Source: Pycnococcus provasolii
Taxonomy: Eukaryota > Chlorophyta > Pseudoscourfieldiophyceae > Pseudoscourfieldiales
Reading direction: 5' to 3'
NCBI GenBank assembly: GCA_049487715.1
Contig: CP150565.1
Span: 620,001-684,000 of the forward strand
Length of the DNA: 64,000 bases
Part shown: positions 1 to 9,254 of the stretch, one piece after another
Layout of the letters: the number at the start of each line of letters is the position of its first letter
Numbering within the stretch: position 1 is the first letter of the stretch
Notes under the pieces: model-generated
What the model saw: the letters and a program-made list of their open reading frames with translations, nothing else
Databases searched by the model: none
What the model was told of the DNA's origin: nothing
Translations under genes and position numbers: made by a program

Positions 1-229
1 GAGCAAGGTTGGTGCCGTGGTGCAGGCTGACTCCAAGAAGTGGATTGCCGTGGACGTGGTCGACGCAAATCGGCCGTCGTCATCGTCTTCGTCGACGTGT
101 ACCATGCCGGTGGCTCTGGTGGATGCGACAAGTCGCGAGGGAGGGTGCGTGCTCATTGGCGCAGCTTCGGTTGTGGAAAACCTCGGTGAGCGCCTCGAGC
201 GTGAGGCTGATCGCTGTCCCTTTATGTAA
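1..229 (+). CDS. 3' end of an unknown protein (5' truncated by window edge)
   Basis: An open frame enters from the left edge (reading from base 2) and stops at about 229. It gives roughly 75 C-terminal residues: a hydrophobic/polar stretch, a run of six serines, and a second block that includes VALVDATSR and ends in CPFM. The composition looks like a real C terminus and not random frame. I do not recognise the family. It is convergent with the DRC9 gene; the 340 bp between them hold the TG microsatellite. Confidence 0.45.
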   Translation, partial: SKVGAVVQADSKKWIAVDVVDANRPSSSSSSTCTMPVALVDATSREGGCVLIGAASVVENLGERLEREADRCPFM

Positions 230-273
230 TTGTAGTTGTACTGTAACAAAACTGTATTGTACTGTATTGTATT

Positions 274-425
<152 letters not shown>

Positions 426-570
426 TTTCGCACACCTTCTCTTCTTCCGCTCACGTTGAGGTGACGCTCTGCACATCCACCGACCCGGCGACTTGACCAG
501 ACCTTGCCGTGCTTGTACCAACAGCAACAACGCGACAACAACGAAAGTTGCCGTAAGGAAGAATATTCTT

Positions 571-1728
571 TTACTTCTTTTTGCCGCCTTTCTTCTTCTT
601 CGCCGCAGCCGCCTCCTGTTCCTTGGCCTGCTTGTGCAAGCGCCATGTGCCCTGAATCTTCAGCGCCGCGTCGTCTAGCGCCTGCTGCCGCTTCTCCTCC
701 TCCTCGGCGGCTTGCTGCCTTCGCTTCACCTCTGCAGCCGCTTCCTCCGCCTCTAGCCGAAGCTGTTCGTAGTGGTCCTCGTACTCCTTGAGCTGCTTCT
801 GTAGCTCCGTGTACACTCCCTTCTCCTCCTGGTACCCCTTCTCTCGGCTTCCCATGTCCTTGTCGTATAGCTCGATCCAAGTGGACACCTCCTGCTCCGA
901 CTTGTTCTTCTTCTTCCGAAGCACCGCCTCCTCGTCTCTGTCGTTCTTCGAGAGGTCCTCAAGCTCCTTGGTCAGCTGCTCCACCTCCTTGATTAGCGCC
1001 GCCTCGTGTTCCTCGAAGCTCGCCTTGTCGCTTGCTCGCTGGTAGCCGGCCTCCTCCTCGAGAGCCTTCAACCTTGCATCGGTGGACGCCCTGAGTGCCT
1101 CGAGCTCGTAGTTTGCGCGCGCCTCGCGCTCGTTCGCCTGCGCAAGCTGCTTCTCTCGTTCCTTGCGCTCGAGTCTCAGCTGCTGCTCGAGCGCCTGCCT
1201 CTCCTTGGCAGCCTTTTCCTCTCGCTGCCTCACCTCCTCGAAGTGCGCGCGCGTCGACGCCTCCTCCTCAACGGTCGTGGCGAGTTTTCGCTGCACGATA
1301 GCCTTGAGTTGCGCGAAGTACGTGATGACCCCGTCCATGGCTGCTCCTTGCGCGTCCGCGGCGGCGATGGACCTGAGCGAGTCTTCAAGAGAGAGCGCTC
1401 CTCGTCCTGACGCCGTGGGTGAGGCGGCGCTTGCTTGTTGGGTTTCGTCGTAGATGTTTTTGATGTGTTCGACAAAGTCCGGGTTTTGTCCGAGACATCT
1501 GTACAGGCTCATGGCTGAGTCTGCGAGCACGTCGTCCGTGACGTCTTCGTTCGCCGTCTGCAGCGCTGCCCTGTGCGCGACGAGTTTCGACGCGAGTTCC
1601 TCGGAGGTGTCTCGTGCCATATGCTCCGCGTGTTCGAGGACGTACGGCGTGACGAACTTCATCGTCTGCAGCCCGTCCAGCGTTTCGCCGAGCACGGTGT
1701 TAATGCGCGCAGCCTCGGCGATGTTCAT
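571..1728 (-). CDS. DRC9: Dynein regulatory complex protein 9 (IQCG/FAP122-like)
   Basis: A 385-residue, mostly coiled-coil protein of the nexin-dynein regulatory complex, which links outer-doublet microtubules in motile axonemes. The N terminus (RINTVLGETLDGL) matches the conserved start of the IQCG core. The coiled coil includes the family-typical segment WIELYDKD. Near residues 350-362 there is an IQ motif, KIQGTWRLHK, expected to bind calmodulin. The protein ends in the Lys/Gly-rich tail typical of IQCG (KKKKGGKKK). The start is a clean ATG, and the length is slightly shorter than the animal proteins (about 440) because the N-terminal extension is reduced. DRC10/IQCD is the main alternative, but the WxEKYDKD-type segment favours DRC9. 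No intron is needed. Confidence 0.85.
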   Translation of the reverse strand: MNIAEAARINTVLGETLDGLQTMKFVTPYVLEHAEHMARDTSEELASKLVAHRAALQTANEDVTDDVLADSAMSLYRCLGQNPDFVEHIKNIYDETQQASAASPTASGRGALSLEDSLRSIAAADAQGAAMDGVITYFAQLKAIVQRKLATTVEEEASTRAHFEEVRQREEKAAKERQALEQQLRLERKEREKQLAQANEREARANYELEALRASTDARLKALEEEAGYQRASDKASFEEHEAALIKEVEQLTKELEDLSKNDRDEEAVLRKKKNKSEQEVSTWIELYDKDMGSREKGYQEEKGVYTELQKQLKEYEDHYEQLRLEAEEAAAEVKRRQQAAEEEEKRQQALDDAALKIQGTWRLHKQAKEQEAAAAKKKKGGKKK

Positions 1729-2685
1729 AGCGACTTAAACTGAATAGACTGAGAGCTTAAGGTAGAGAGAGAGAGAGAGAGGTAAAGTAAAGTAAGAGCA
1801 AAAAGTGAAACCTTAAGGTGAAACCTTAAGCAAGCTTAAGTGAACCAAACCGAGAACGAGAACGAGACGAAGTTGTTGTGCGCGTCTGTTGAGAGGACAG
1901 ACAACAGGGAGGGGTCCCACTTCCCAGGAGCGTGAGAGGGGTGGGAAGGAGACCTCTGGGAGGCAACAGTTGGAGAATACTGTAATGGAATGGGCCCAAA
2001 CTCCAAAGAAGTGCCTCCCTGTAATGGGATGGCAAAAGCACTACCCGGTACGATAGACAGAATGGTCAAGGGAAGGAAGGCCACCTACCTTAAGGTTAAT
2101 AAGAGGAGAGGGCCCTTAAGGGAACCATCCAAAGGTCCAAAGGGGTCCGTATTAGTACTACTGTACCAGCGTGTGTGAGGTGTGTCAGTCCGTTGTTGTT
2201 CTGAGGAGTCTTGCAGAGGGTCGAAACCGTCGTCTTGTCTTCTTCGCGAGGGATTAAGGTTATTAACATTTCCCCTCTCCTCTCCTCTCCTGTGGACTCT
2301 CCTCTGTTCCTCTCCTCCTCCCTTCCTTCGCCTTTCCTCCCTTCACGGCTTCACCGGGCCCGCATGCATGGTGGGACTGGCTCTTCTTCCTGTGTGGTTC
2401 TTCTTCCTGCATTCTTCCTGCATGGCCGGCCGTTCACTGGGCACTGCTGCTGTGCCTGTTTTGGACATATTTGGCAGCGAGTGGGCACTGGGCAGGACAC
2501 CCCCCCTGGCCCTGGGGGGGCAGGACTGACATCTCCGAGCGACATCCACCTACATCCACCTTCTCGCAACCCCGAACTTCAGGTCTCGTTTTCCATCTGA
2601 AGACCCCCAACGGCAGGGCGCGTTTTCCTCAGCCGTTTTGCCTACGTGTCAATTTTTTAGAAACGCACGCCAGGAAACGTGAGCC
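1729..2685. promoter_or_regulatory. Divergent intergenic region, DRC9 / MCCC2
   Basis: A 957-bp gap between two genes transcribed away from each other, so it should hold both promoters. It contains a short (GA)n tract near 1764-1781 and at least six CTTAAG palindromes between about 1752 and 2125, several extended to CCTTAAGG. The half nearest MCCC2 (about 2270-2350) is pyrimidine-rich on the + strand. I see no convincing coding sequence in it. Confidence 0.4.
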
Positions 2686-4500
2686 ATGGCGCTTCCCTCG
2701 CTCTTCCGCCTCGGATGCCCTTCTTTCTCACATGCACTTGCGCGTTCCCCTCTTTGGTTTCCATGCGCCGCACTGTCGTCGTCGTCGTCATCCCCTCACT
2801 TCGCCCTGCTCCCCTCCGCACCCCTCCCCTCGCGCGATGCTCTCAAGGCGAACGGCGAACACATGCAAACGTGCATGCAAGACTTCTTGCAAGCCGCGAA
2901 CTTTGCAGCCAAGGGAGGAACGGGCAAGTACTACGACAAACATATCGCCCGCGCGAAACTTACCGCGCGAGACCGCGTCGCACGCCTGCTCGACCCCGGA
3001 TCGCCGTTCCTGGAAATTGGCATGCTCGCGGGACACCACGAAGGCATACCGTCCGCCGCACTCGTCACGGGACTTGGACTCGTGCACGGACGTCTCACCG
3101 CCGTCGTCGCGAACGACGCGACCGTCAAGGGGGGCACGTACCACCCAATCACGTGCAAAAAACAGGTGCGCATGCAAACCATCGCGGAGAAGTGCCGTCT
3201 GCCGTGCGTCTACATAGTCGACAGCGGAGGCGCGAACCTGCCAAAGCAGCACGAAGTGTTCCCAGACCGTGAGCACTTTGGGCGAATCTTCTACAACATG
3301 GCGCGCATGTCCGCACTTGGCCTGCCTCAGATTGCGCTCGTCGTCGGGTCGTGCACCGCCGGAGGCGCGTACGTGCCTGCTATGGCGGACGAGGCGTGCA
3401 TTGTCAAGGGAAACGGCGCCATCTACCTCGCCGGACCTCCGCTTGTGAAGGCTGCAACCGGAGAAGAGGTGACGTCAGAACAGCTTGGAGGCGCGGACGT
3501 GCACTGCGCGTCGAGCGGACTCACGGATGGATACGCGCGAGACGAGCTCGCGGCGCTGCGCTTCGGACGCCGTGCCCTCGCAGCCAGCCATGGCACGAGC
3601 CATGAGATAACAGCGCAGACGTCATCGCCGAAGCCGCATTCGACGCCGTCATCCACGCAGCTGGATGGCGGCGAATCCGCGTACGACCTGTTTGACGTTG
3701 ACGCCGAGGACGTCACGCCGCACCATAATCTCAAGTCGGACGTGGAGCCGCCGCTCGGATCGCCGGACGAGCTGCTTGAGTGCATACCCGCGCCGGGGAG
3801 CACGGCGCAGCTTGACATGCGCTTCATTGCCAGCCGTATTTTCGACGGCGGGCGCATGCACGAGTACAAGCCGAGATATGGCACGAGCATGCTTTGCGGG
3901 TACGCGCACCTTAACGGCGAGCTCGTTGGCGTGGTTGGCAACGCCAGCCCAGTTCTCTTTGAGGCGTCCGCCAAAAAGGGCGCGAGCTTCATTCAGCTGT
4001 GCGATCAGCGAGGCATTCCTCTGATTTTCCTGCAAGATGTGACGGGATTCATGGTTGGATCCAAGCACGAGGCGAATGGACTCGCGAAGGACGGCGCGTG
4101 CATGGTTCGCGCCGTGAGCTGCGCGACAGTACCTAAGCTGACACTTTTTGTGAACCGCAGCTACGGTGCGGGCAACTACGGCATGTGCGGTCGCGCGTAC
4201 GAACCTCACTTTGCATTCAGCTGGCCTAACAGCCGAATCGCGGTGATGGGTGGTGAGCAGGCGAAGAGCGTGCTTGAGCAGCTCGGAGGGAGCAATGCCG
4301 AGCGGCTCGTCGACGAGTTTGACGCGCACAGCACAGCACTGTTCGCCTCCTCCAATCTATGGGACGACGGCGTGATTGATCCGCGAGACACGCGTCGCGT
4401 GCTAAGCCTCGCGCTCCAGGCGGCGCTGAATGGCACGCGCGTTTCGGCTGCGCATACTTCAGGGGTGACACGTAGCAAGTTTGGACCCTTTAGACTGTAA
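2686..4500 (+). CDS. MCCC2: Methylcrotonyl-CoA carboxylase beta subunit, mitochondrial
   Basis: Carboxyltransferase subunit of 3-methylcrotonyl-CoA carboxylase, which carboxylates 3-methylcrotonyl-CoA in mitochondrial leucine breakdown. The 604-residue product starts with an Arg/Ser/Ala-rich presequence of about 50 residues. The N-terminal carboxyltransferase half carries VDSGGANLP, HFGRIFYN and GGAYVPAMADE (about residue 225). The C-terminal half has QDVTGFMVG, SYGAGNYGMCGRAY and ends in a family-typical TRSKFGPFRL. Compared with animal proteins (about 563) there is an extra acidic, Ser/Thr-rich insertion of about 40 residues near 305-350, between the two halves. The biotin-bearing alpha subunit is not in this window. 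The ATG lies in a CCATGG context. Confidence 0.96.
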   Translation: MALPSLFRLGCPSFSHALARSPLWFPCAALSSSSSSPHFALLPSAPLPSRDALKANGEHMQTCMQDFLQAANFAAKGGTGKYYDKHIARAKLTARDRVARLLDPGSPFLEIGMLAGHHEGIPSAALVTGLGLVHGRLTAVVANDATVKGGTYHPITCKKQVRMQTIAEKCRLPCVYIVDSGGANLPKQHEVFPDREHFGRIFYNMARMSALGLPQIALVVGSCTAGGAYVPAMADEACIVKGNGAIYLAGPPLVKAATGEEVTSEQLGGADVHCASSGLTDGYARDELAALRFGRRALAASHGTSHEITAQTSSPKPHSTPSSTQLDGGESAYDLFDVDAEDVTPHHNLKSDVEPPLGSPDELLECIPAPGSTAQLDMRFIASRIFDGGRMHEYKPRYGTSMLCGYAHLNGELVGVVGNASPVLFEASAKKGASFIQLCDQRGIPLIFLQDVTGFMVGSKHEANGLAKDGACMVRAVSCATVPKLTLFVNRSYGAGNYGMCGRAYEPHFAFSWPNSRIAVMGGEQAKSVLEQLGGSNAERLVDEFDAHSTALFASSNLWDDGVIDPRDTRRVLSLALQAALNGTRVSAAHTSGVTRSKFGPFRL

Positions 4501-4701
4501 GAAGTAGAAAAGTTTTTTTGTTCAGTAGAGTTTTTTAGTTGTTTACACGATAGGAGTGCGCGAAACAAAATGAAAGAGCCGATATGAAGTCGGCTCACCC
4601 GCGTCGTCATGTAGAACGTTTTGCGCGGGGTGCGTCACACGATAAATCGCTCTCTCTTTGTTTTTCATTTCTTCTCCTATTTTTATTGTTGTTCTTTTAG
4701 C

Positions 4702-5046
4702 TTAGAATTTGACGCTGTTGTCAATTTTCCAAACTTCGCTCCCGTCGCGAGCGCGTGTGAGCGTGATGGTGTCGCCTTTCTGGGCGCCGGCAACCTTCCC
4801 TTTCGCCGCTGACCACGACGGCATGGCGTACCCGTATCTGAAAATGACGCGGTCGATTTGCCCCGCCGCGAATTTGCGCAAGTCGTCCGCCGCGGCGACG
4901 CTGTTTCGTATGCGTCAGGCGACGTTCTGGTTCTTGCCGTCGCGGACTGCGCAGGTGGTGGCAGGAGTGCGCGAAGAGCGCACTTGACTAAGAGCGCACC
5001 TGACGGAGCGAGGACGAAGGACGCGAGACGAAGACGCGGACAGCAT
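4702..5046 (-). CDS. Small two-exon gene, unknown organellar protein (81 aa)
   Basis: My model is exon 1 at 5046-5000, a 99-nt intron at 4999-4901 (5' GTGCGC, 3' AAACAG) and exon 2 at 4900-4702. The joined frame has 81 codons plus TAA. The first 18 or so residues are Ser/Arg/Val-rich (MLSASSSRVLRPRSV), like a mitochondrial or plastid presequence. Exon 2 encodes a compact domain with FRYGYAMPSW, KGDTITLTRARDG and a C-terminal VWKIDNSVKF. Without splicing, exon 2 is cut by a TGA at 4917-4915, so contiguous ORF calling misses the gene. I do not recognise the family. It is convergent with MCCC2 (201 bp between stops) and its start lies a few hundred bases from the 5' region of the PRP4 kinase gene. 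Confidence 0.6.
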
Positions 5047-5125
5047 GACTAACCGTAGGGTGGTGACGTAGATACGTTTGACGCGATAAGATATGGGGGG
5101 AGGAGATGAACCCGGGGGGGAGGCG

Positions 5126-5169
5126 CTAACCCTAACCCTAACCCTCACAGATAACCCTAACCCTAACCC
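5126..5169. repeat. Interstitial telomere-like repeat (CCCTAA)n
   Basis: CTAACCCTAACCCTAACCC followed after a few bases by a second run of three AACCCT units. It lies in the divergent gap between the small spliced gene and the PRP4 kinase. Confidence 0.9.
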
Positions 5170-5293
5170 AGCCACGTCCTAATTTGAGTTCTGACGGAGG
5201 ATACCACTCGCTGAGGGCGTTCCATAGACTACCCGGTATCGGATTTCTCGCATCGAAGAACCTGGTTCCGGAAGATATGGGGCGGCGGCGGAC

Positions 5294-5717
5294 GTGGCCA
5301 ACACCGCAGAGGAGGCAGCAGCAGCAGCAGAAGAAGAAGCTGTCGACGATGCCGATGACGTCTTACTCAAAGCACGTAGAGCACGACGGGCGCTCATTCT
5401 TGCGAAGTATGCACACGTTCAAGAAACCCCCTCCCACGTAGAGCCTGCAGTCACACCTCAAGTTCAGGGCGCACACGCCGCGTCATCTTTGACCACGCAG
5501 AAGCACGCCTCGTACAATGATGATGACCTTGTGCTCGAAGCGGCCATGGCAATCAACGTCAAGGACGATCAAGCGCTCGTTAACACGAATGGAGCAAGGC
5601 ACGTCGACGACTTTCCGGAAGGAGAGGCGGCGGCGGATATGATCGAGGCGGAGATTAAATCAGAACGGGAAAGAGATACACTCAGAAGACTTGACACGCA
5701 AGAAGCAGAGCCTACAG

Positions 5718-5755
<38 letters not shown>

Positions 5756-7072
5756 CAACAACAGCTACAACCACACCAGCAGATGGATGCGCCTCCAGAG
5801 AAGAAGAAACAGAAAAAAAAGGGCGTCGTGGACATGTTCTGCTCAGACTCCGACGAATCCGACGTAGAGCTTGACGACAACGAAGACAGTGCACGAGCTA
5901 ACCGAGCAACAACTGCTGCTGCCGCAACAGCACTCACCGATAGCTGGGACGACGCAGAGGGATACTACCGATTTGCTGTAGGTGAGCTCGTCGCCAATCG
6001 GTATGAAGTGAGCCGCAGCCTTGGGCGTGGCGTGTTCAGCAGCGTGCTTCTCGGCCGCGACACGCACAGCACCACGCCTAAGAGTGCCGTCGCTCTGAAG
6101 ATGATACGTGCAAACGACGTGATGCGAAAGGCGGGTATGCAGGAGATTCACATCCTACACACACTCGCGGCGGCTGATCCGGAGAACAAGCGGCACGTCA
6201 TTCGCATGCTTGCGTGGCTCGAGTACCGCAAGCATCTGTGCATCGTATCCGAGGCTCACTCGATGAATCTGCGCGAGATTTTGAAAAAGTTTGGGCGAAA
6301 TATCGGGTTGTCGATACAGGCTGTGCGCGCGTACGGTGCGCAGCTGTTCGTCGCGCTGCGTCACCTGCGCAGCTGTGGCGTGATTCACGCGGACATCAAG
6401 CCTGATAATATTCTCGTCAACGAAAGGCTCAGCGCTGTCACGCTGTGCGATCTTGGATCCGCGATGTACAGCGAGAGCTTGCAGCACGAAAATACGCCCG
6501 CGTCTCGTGCGGCGAACAGCGCGGCGGAGACATCCGGTGGCACCGTGCCCGCACCGAGGGATGTGAAGAACGAAATCACGCCGTATCTTGTGAGCCGCTT
6601 CTACCGTGCACCGGAAATTATGCTGGGCCTACCTTACGATTACCCCGTCGACATGTGGAGCGTCGGCGTGACGCTCTACGAGCTCTTCACGGGACGCATG
6701 CTCTTGCCCGGCAAGAGCAACAACGACATGCTTCGTCGAACGATCGAGCTTCGCGGCGCCATTCCGCGCAAGATGCTGAAGCGAGGCATGTTTACCGACC
6801 AGCACTTCGACATGGAGCAGTTTCACTTCCTACGCCGCGATGACTCCGGGTCAGCAAAGCCTGTGCACGACATGCGCGCCGTGCGCGACCTGTCTCGCGA
6901 GGTGCGCGGGGGTGCGGGTGCGAGCGCCGACAAGCGCAAGTGCGAGCAACTCGCGACTCTGCTCGAGCGTGCGCTTCAGGTTGACCCAGAGAAGCGACTC
7001 ACGCCGAATGAGGCGCTCGCGCATGCATTCGTGCGCGAGCCTTTTACTGGAGGGACGACGACGAAGAATTAA
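5294..7072 (+). CDS. PRPF4B: PRP4-type serine/threonine kinase (spliceosome-associated)
   Basis: Nuclear dual-specificity-like kinase of the PRP4 branch, which phosphorylates tri-snRNP proteins during pre-mRNA splicing. An acidic, low-complexity N-terminal half contains KARRARRALILAKY, a motif seen in PRP4 kinases, and a Gln tract near residues 141-158. The kinase domain covers about residues 230-590: glycine loop LGRGVFSSV, VALKMI lysine, catalytic loop HADIKPDNILVN (HAD instead of HRD is diagnostic), CDLGSA in place of DFG, and activation segment PYLVSRFYRAPE. The 5' end is unresolved: the frame is stop-free back to 5228, but there is no ATG before the conserved motif, so an upstream exon joined at an AG near 5258 or 5274 is likely. 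The coordinate 5294 is a GTG and is only a placeholder. Confidence 0.88.
5720..5766 (+). repeat. CAG/CAA repeat encoding poly-Gln in PRP4 kinase
   Basis: About 16 consecutive CAG then CAA codons in frame, giving a polyglutamine run in the disordered N-terminal region of the kinase. Confidence 0.85.
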
Positions 7073-7262
7073 AAAGTCCGCACGCATGAATGTTCTATTT
7101 CTTATTTCTGTAACTCACACTTCTCATCATTTACCCACGTTTACGGTGATGCACGGGCTGGTTGGACAAAGTAAACCCAGTTCCATTACTGAACGAGCGA
7201 TCTTAGCTCATCAGCAGCACCTCCCCGAACGAACCAAAAGCGCGCCCTGAAGTCTTTCCGCC

Positions 7263-8480
7263 TCACTTGAGACGCTTGCGTACAATCGCGGCAATATGCT
7301 TCCCGCGCATCGCGAAGCGATCCTCAAAGGCGTACGACAGCATGCGGTTTACCTTGAATTTGTACGTGAATGTGACCACCCATGTGCCACGATGCGGCCC
7401 CCACTCGGCACCATCAGCCCGCGTCATCGTCGGGCCATTCACCTCGAATTTTTCGCGCAGCTTGTCGACATCCTTGACGTCGACGTCGGCATCTTCGTCT
7501 GTCGAAGGTTTTGCGCACGTCGCCCTCGGCCCGGTGAATTTGAGCAGACGCTCGACGCCATTGTTGAGTCGCTTCACCACAGCAGCCTTTCCCGTGTACC
7601 GCATACCGTCCGGCGCCTGCAGAGTGACGTTCGTAGCAAACAGTAGCCCCACGTCGTAGCCGAGCGCCCATGTGATGTCGCCGAGCTGCAGAGCTTGCAG
7701 GAAGTAGTTGACAAACGTCTGTGCTGTCTGCGTGTTGACGCTGGACAGAATGTCTTCGTCGTTTTTCAAGGCTGGTCGATCCGAAAGGCTCTTCGACAGC
7801 ATAAGCTTTCGAATCGCCTCCGACTTCTCCGCCGTGGCTTTGGCTGTGTTTGTGCGTTCGGAACCGCCTCCCAATCCGCTGGCGCCGCCGAGCGCTGCAA
7901 CGAGCTGCTTGTTTCGTTGTTGATGCTGCACAAGGCGCCGTGCGCTTGCTTCGAGCAGGCTTTGCGCAGGCTGATTGAAGTCTCCGCAGATTTCGAGAAG
8001 TGGATTTGTCGGTCGCTCAGCGCGTTCCGTTGGCATCTCCGTTGCCGACCTCGCGGTCATGAGCACTTTTTCGTGCTGTTTTTGTGGAAGGTCACGTGCA
8101 CTTCGACTCGTGGTGATTGTCGTCGGAGGCTCGAGTGAGCTATCTTCACTGTTGTCTGCCGGCTCTGGCGACATCGTCGCAAGTTGTCCAGCTATGGATG
8201 CCGACTTCATCAGGATGGATTTGTTTGTTTTCTTCTTTTTGTTTTTGCTGCTGCTTGGTGACGACGTCGACGCTAGCTCTATGGTAACCGTATGTTGTTT
8301 GTCATTCCGCGGCTCGTCGCGAGATCCTCCTCCTCGACCAAAGCAGCAGCACCAGAGGCATAGAGTCGGGCTGCCGCAGCACCACGCCCCCCGCGTAAAT
8401 GTTTGTTGTTGTTGCTCTTCTTGTTGTTGTTGCTCTTGTTGTTGTTTGCCGCCGCTGCAGCAGCACCAAGTGCACCCCAT
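7263..8480 (-). CDS. Putatively myristoylated Cys-rich protein with C-terminal NTF2-like (SnoaL-type) domain
   Basis: About 405 residues from the ATG at 8480. I chose this start because the upstream frame only translates the CT microsatellite. The N terminus is MGCTWCCCSGGK: Gly2 fits N-myristoylation and the following cysteines fit palmitoylation. A Gln-rich stretch and a second Cys cluster (WCCGS, LWCCCFGRGGG) follow. The middle is Ser/Thr-rich and disordered. The last 150 or so residues resemble an NTF2-like alpha+beta domain: a helix around FVNYFLQALQLGDITWALGYDVG, then YTGKAAVVKRL and paired strands GTWVVTFTYKFKV. SnoaL-like domains range from enzymes to ligand-binding modules, and no catalytic residues are obvious. 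The N-terminal lipid anchoring is inferred from sequence only. Confidence 0.65.
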   Translation of the reverse strand: MGCTWCCCSGGKQQQEQQQQEEQQQQTFTRGAWCCGSPTLCLWCCCFGRGGGSRDEPRNDKQHTVTIELASTSSPSSSKNKKKKTNKSILMKSASIAGQLATMSPEPADNSEDSSLEPPTTITTSRSARDLPQKQHEKVLMTARSATEMPTERAERPTNPLLEICGDFNQPAQSLLEASARRLVQHQQRNKQLVAALGGASGLGGGSERTNTAKATAEKSEAIRKLMLSKSLSDRPALKNDEDILSSVNTQTAQTFVNYFLQALQLGDITWALGYDVGLLFATNVTLQAPDGMRYTGKAAVVKRLNNGVERLLKFTGPRATCAKPSTDEDADVDVKDVDKLREKFEVNGPTMTRADGAEWGPHRGTWVVTFTYKFKVNRMLSYAFEDRFAMRGKHIAAIVRKRLK

Positions 8481-8483
8481 GAC

Positions 8484-8485
<2 letters not shown>

Positions 8486-8566
<81 letters not shown>
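8486..8566. repeat. (CT)n microsatellite
   Basis: About 40 uninterrupted CT units starting six bases upstream of the ATG of the minus-strand Cys-rich/NTF2-like gene. It is therefore a (GA)n tract in that gene's 5' UTR or core promoter. A short (GCTC)n tract follows at about 8583-8603. Confidence 0.95.
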
Positions 8567-8569
<3 letters not shown>

Positions 8570-9254
8570 AGGCTCTCGGCTCTCGCTCGCTCGCTCGCTC
8601 GCTCTTTGAGTGATAATAATCTGAGCGACCCGATCGATGCTGACTGACTGCGTGAAGTACTTCAAGCCACTGGTCACTGATGTAAGAATTCACGAGAATG
8701 AATGAACGAAACGGTCTCCAGGGCAACACTTACTTGAACATCCTCCACCAGCAAAGCGCAGCACCGGAAAGTATCGCAAGGATGGCGAGAAGTGGCAGAT
8801 GGTGAGCGAGGATCAGAGTGGCAGAGTAGTGGTGGTGAGCCTGAGCTATACTAAGCTAGCTAGTCACAATATGAATAAGTAAACTAACGACATGCTCCAA
8901 GCCATTGATCACAGTCGCCAAGTAAGACAGTAAGTGCAAAGTTACTCGTAAAGTCGTCGGAACCGAAACGGAGACCGGAGACCGGACGTCGGAAGGAAAA
9001 GAAGGAAGGAAAGAGTCACACACACGCCGTTGGAGTGCAACTACGTGGTGGTCGAGGCTCCCCAACCCCTAATTAGTTCGAATGCCTCCCAGTGCATTCC
9101 GTCCATTCCTTTCTAACCCCCATTCCTTTCCTCTCTCCCTTTGGTCTTTGTCTCTTTGTCTCTTTGGGGTTGTCGGGTTCGGTCTTTTTGGTAATAATCC
9201 TGCGCCCACATCCGTGTTGTTCTGTCTTTAGTGTGTTGTGTCTTCTCGAGACAA
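8567..9254. promoter_or_regulatory. Divergent intergenic region
   Basis: About 690 bp between the NTF2-like gene (minus) and the J-domain gene (plus), which are transcribed apart. Beyond the short GCTC repeat I see no ORF, RNA gene or repeat of note. The 100 bases before the plus-strand ATG are T/C-rich (9100-9230). Confidence 0.35.

Noticed and set aside
4900-4930. In-frame TGA read as selenocysteine in the small minus-strand gene
   Set aside because: A GT-AG intron removes the TGA and gives a better N terminus; no SECIS-like element was evident in the 3' flank.
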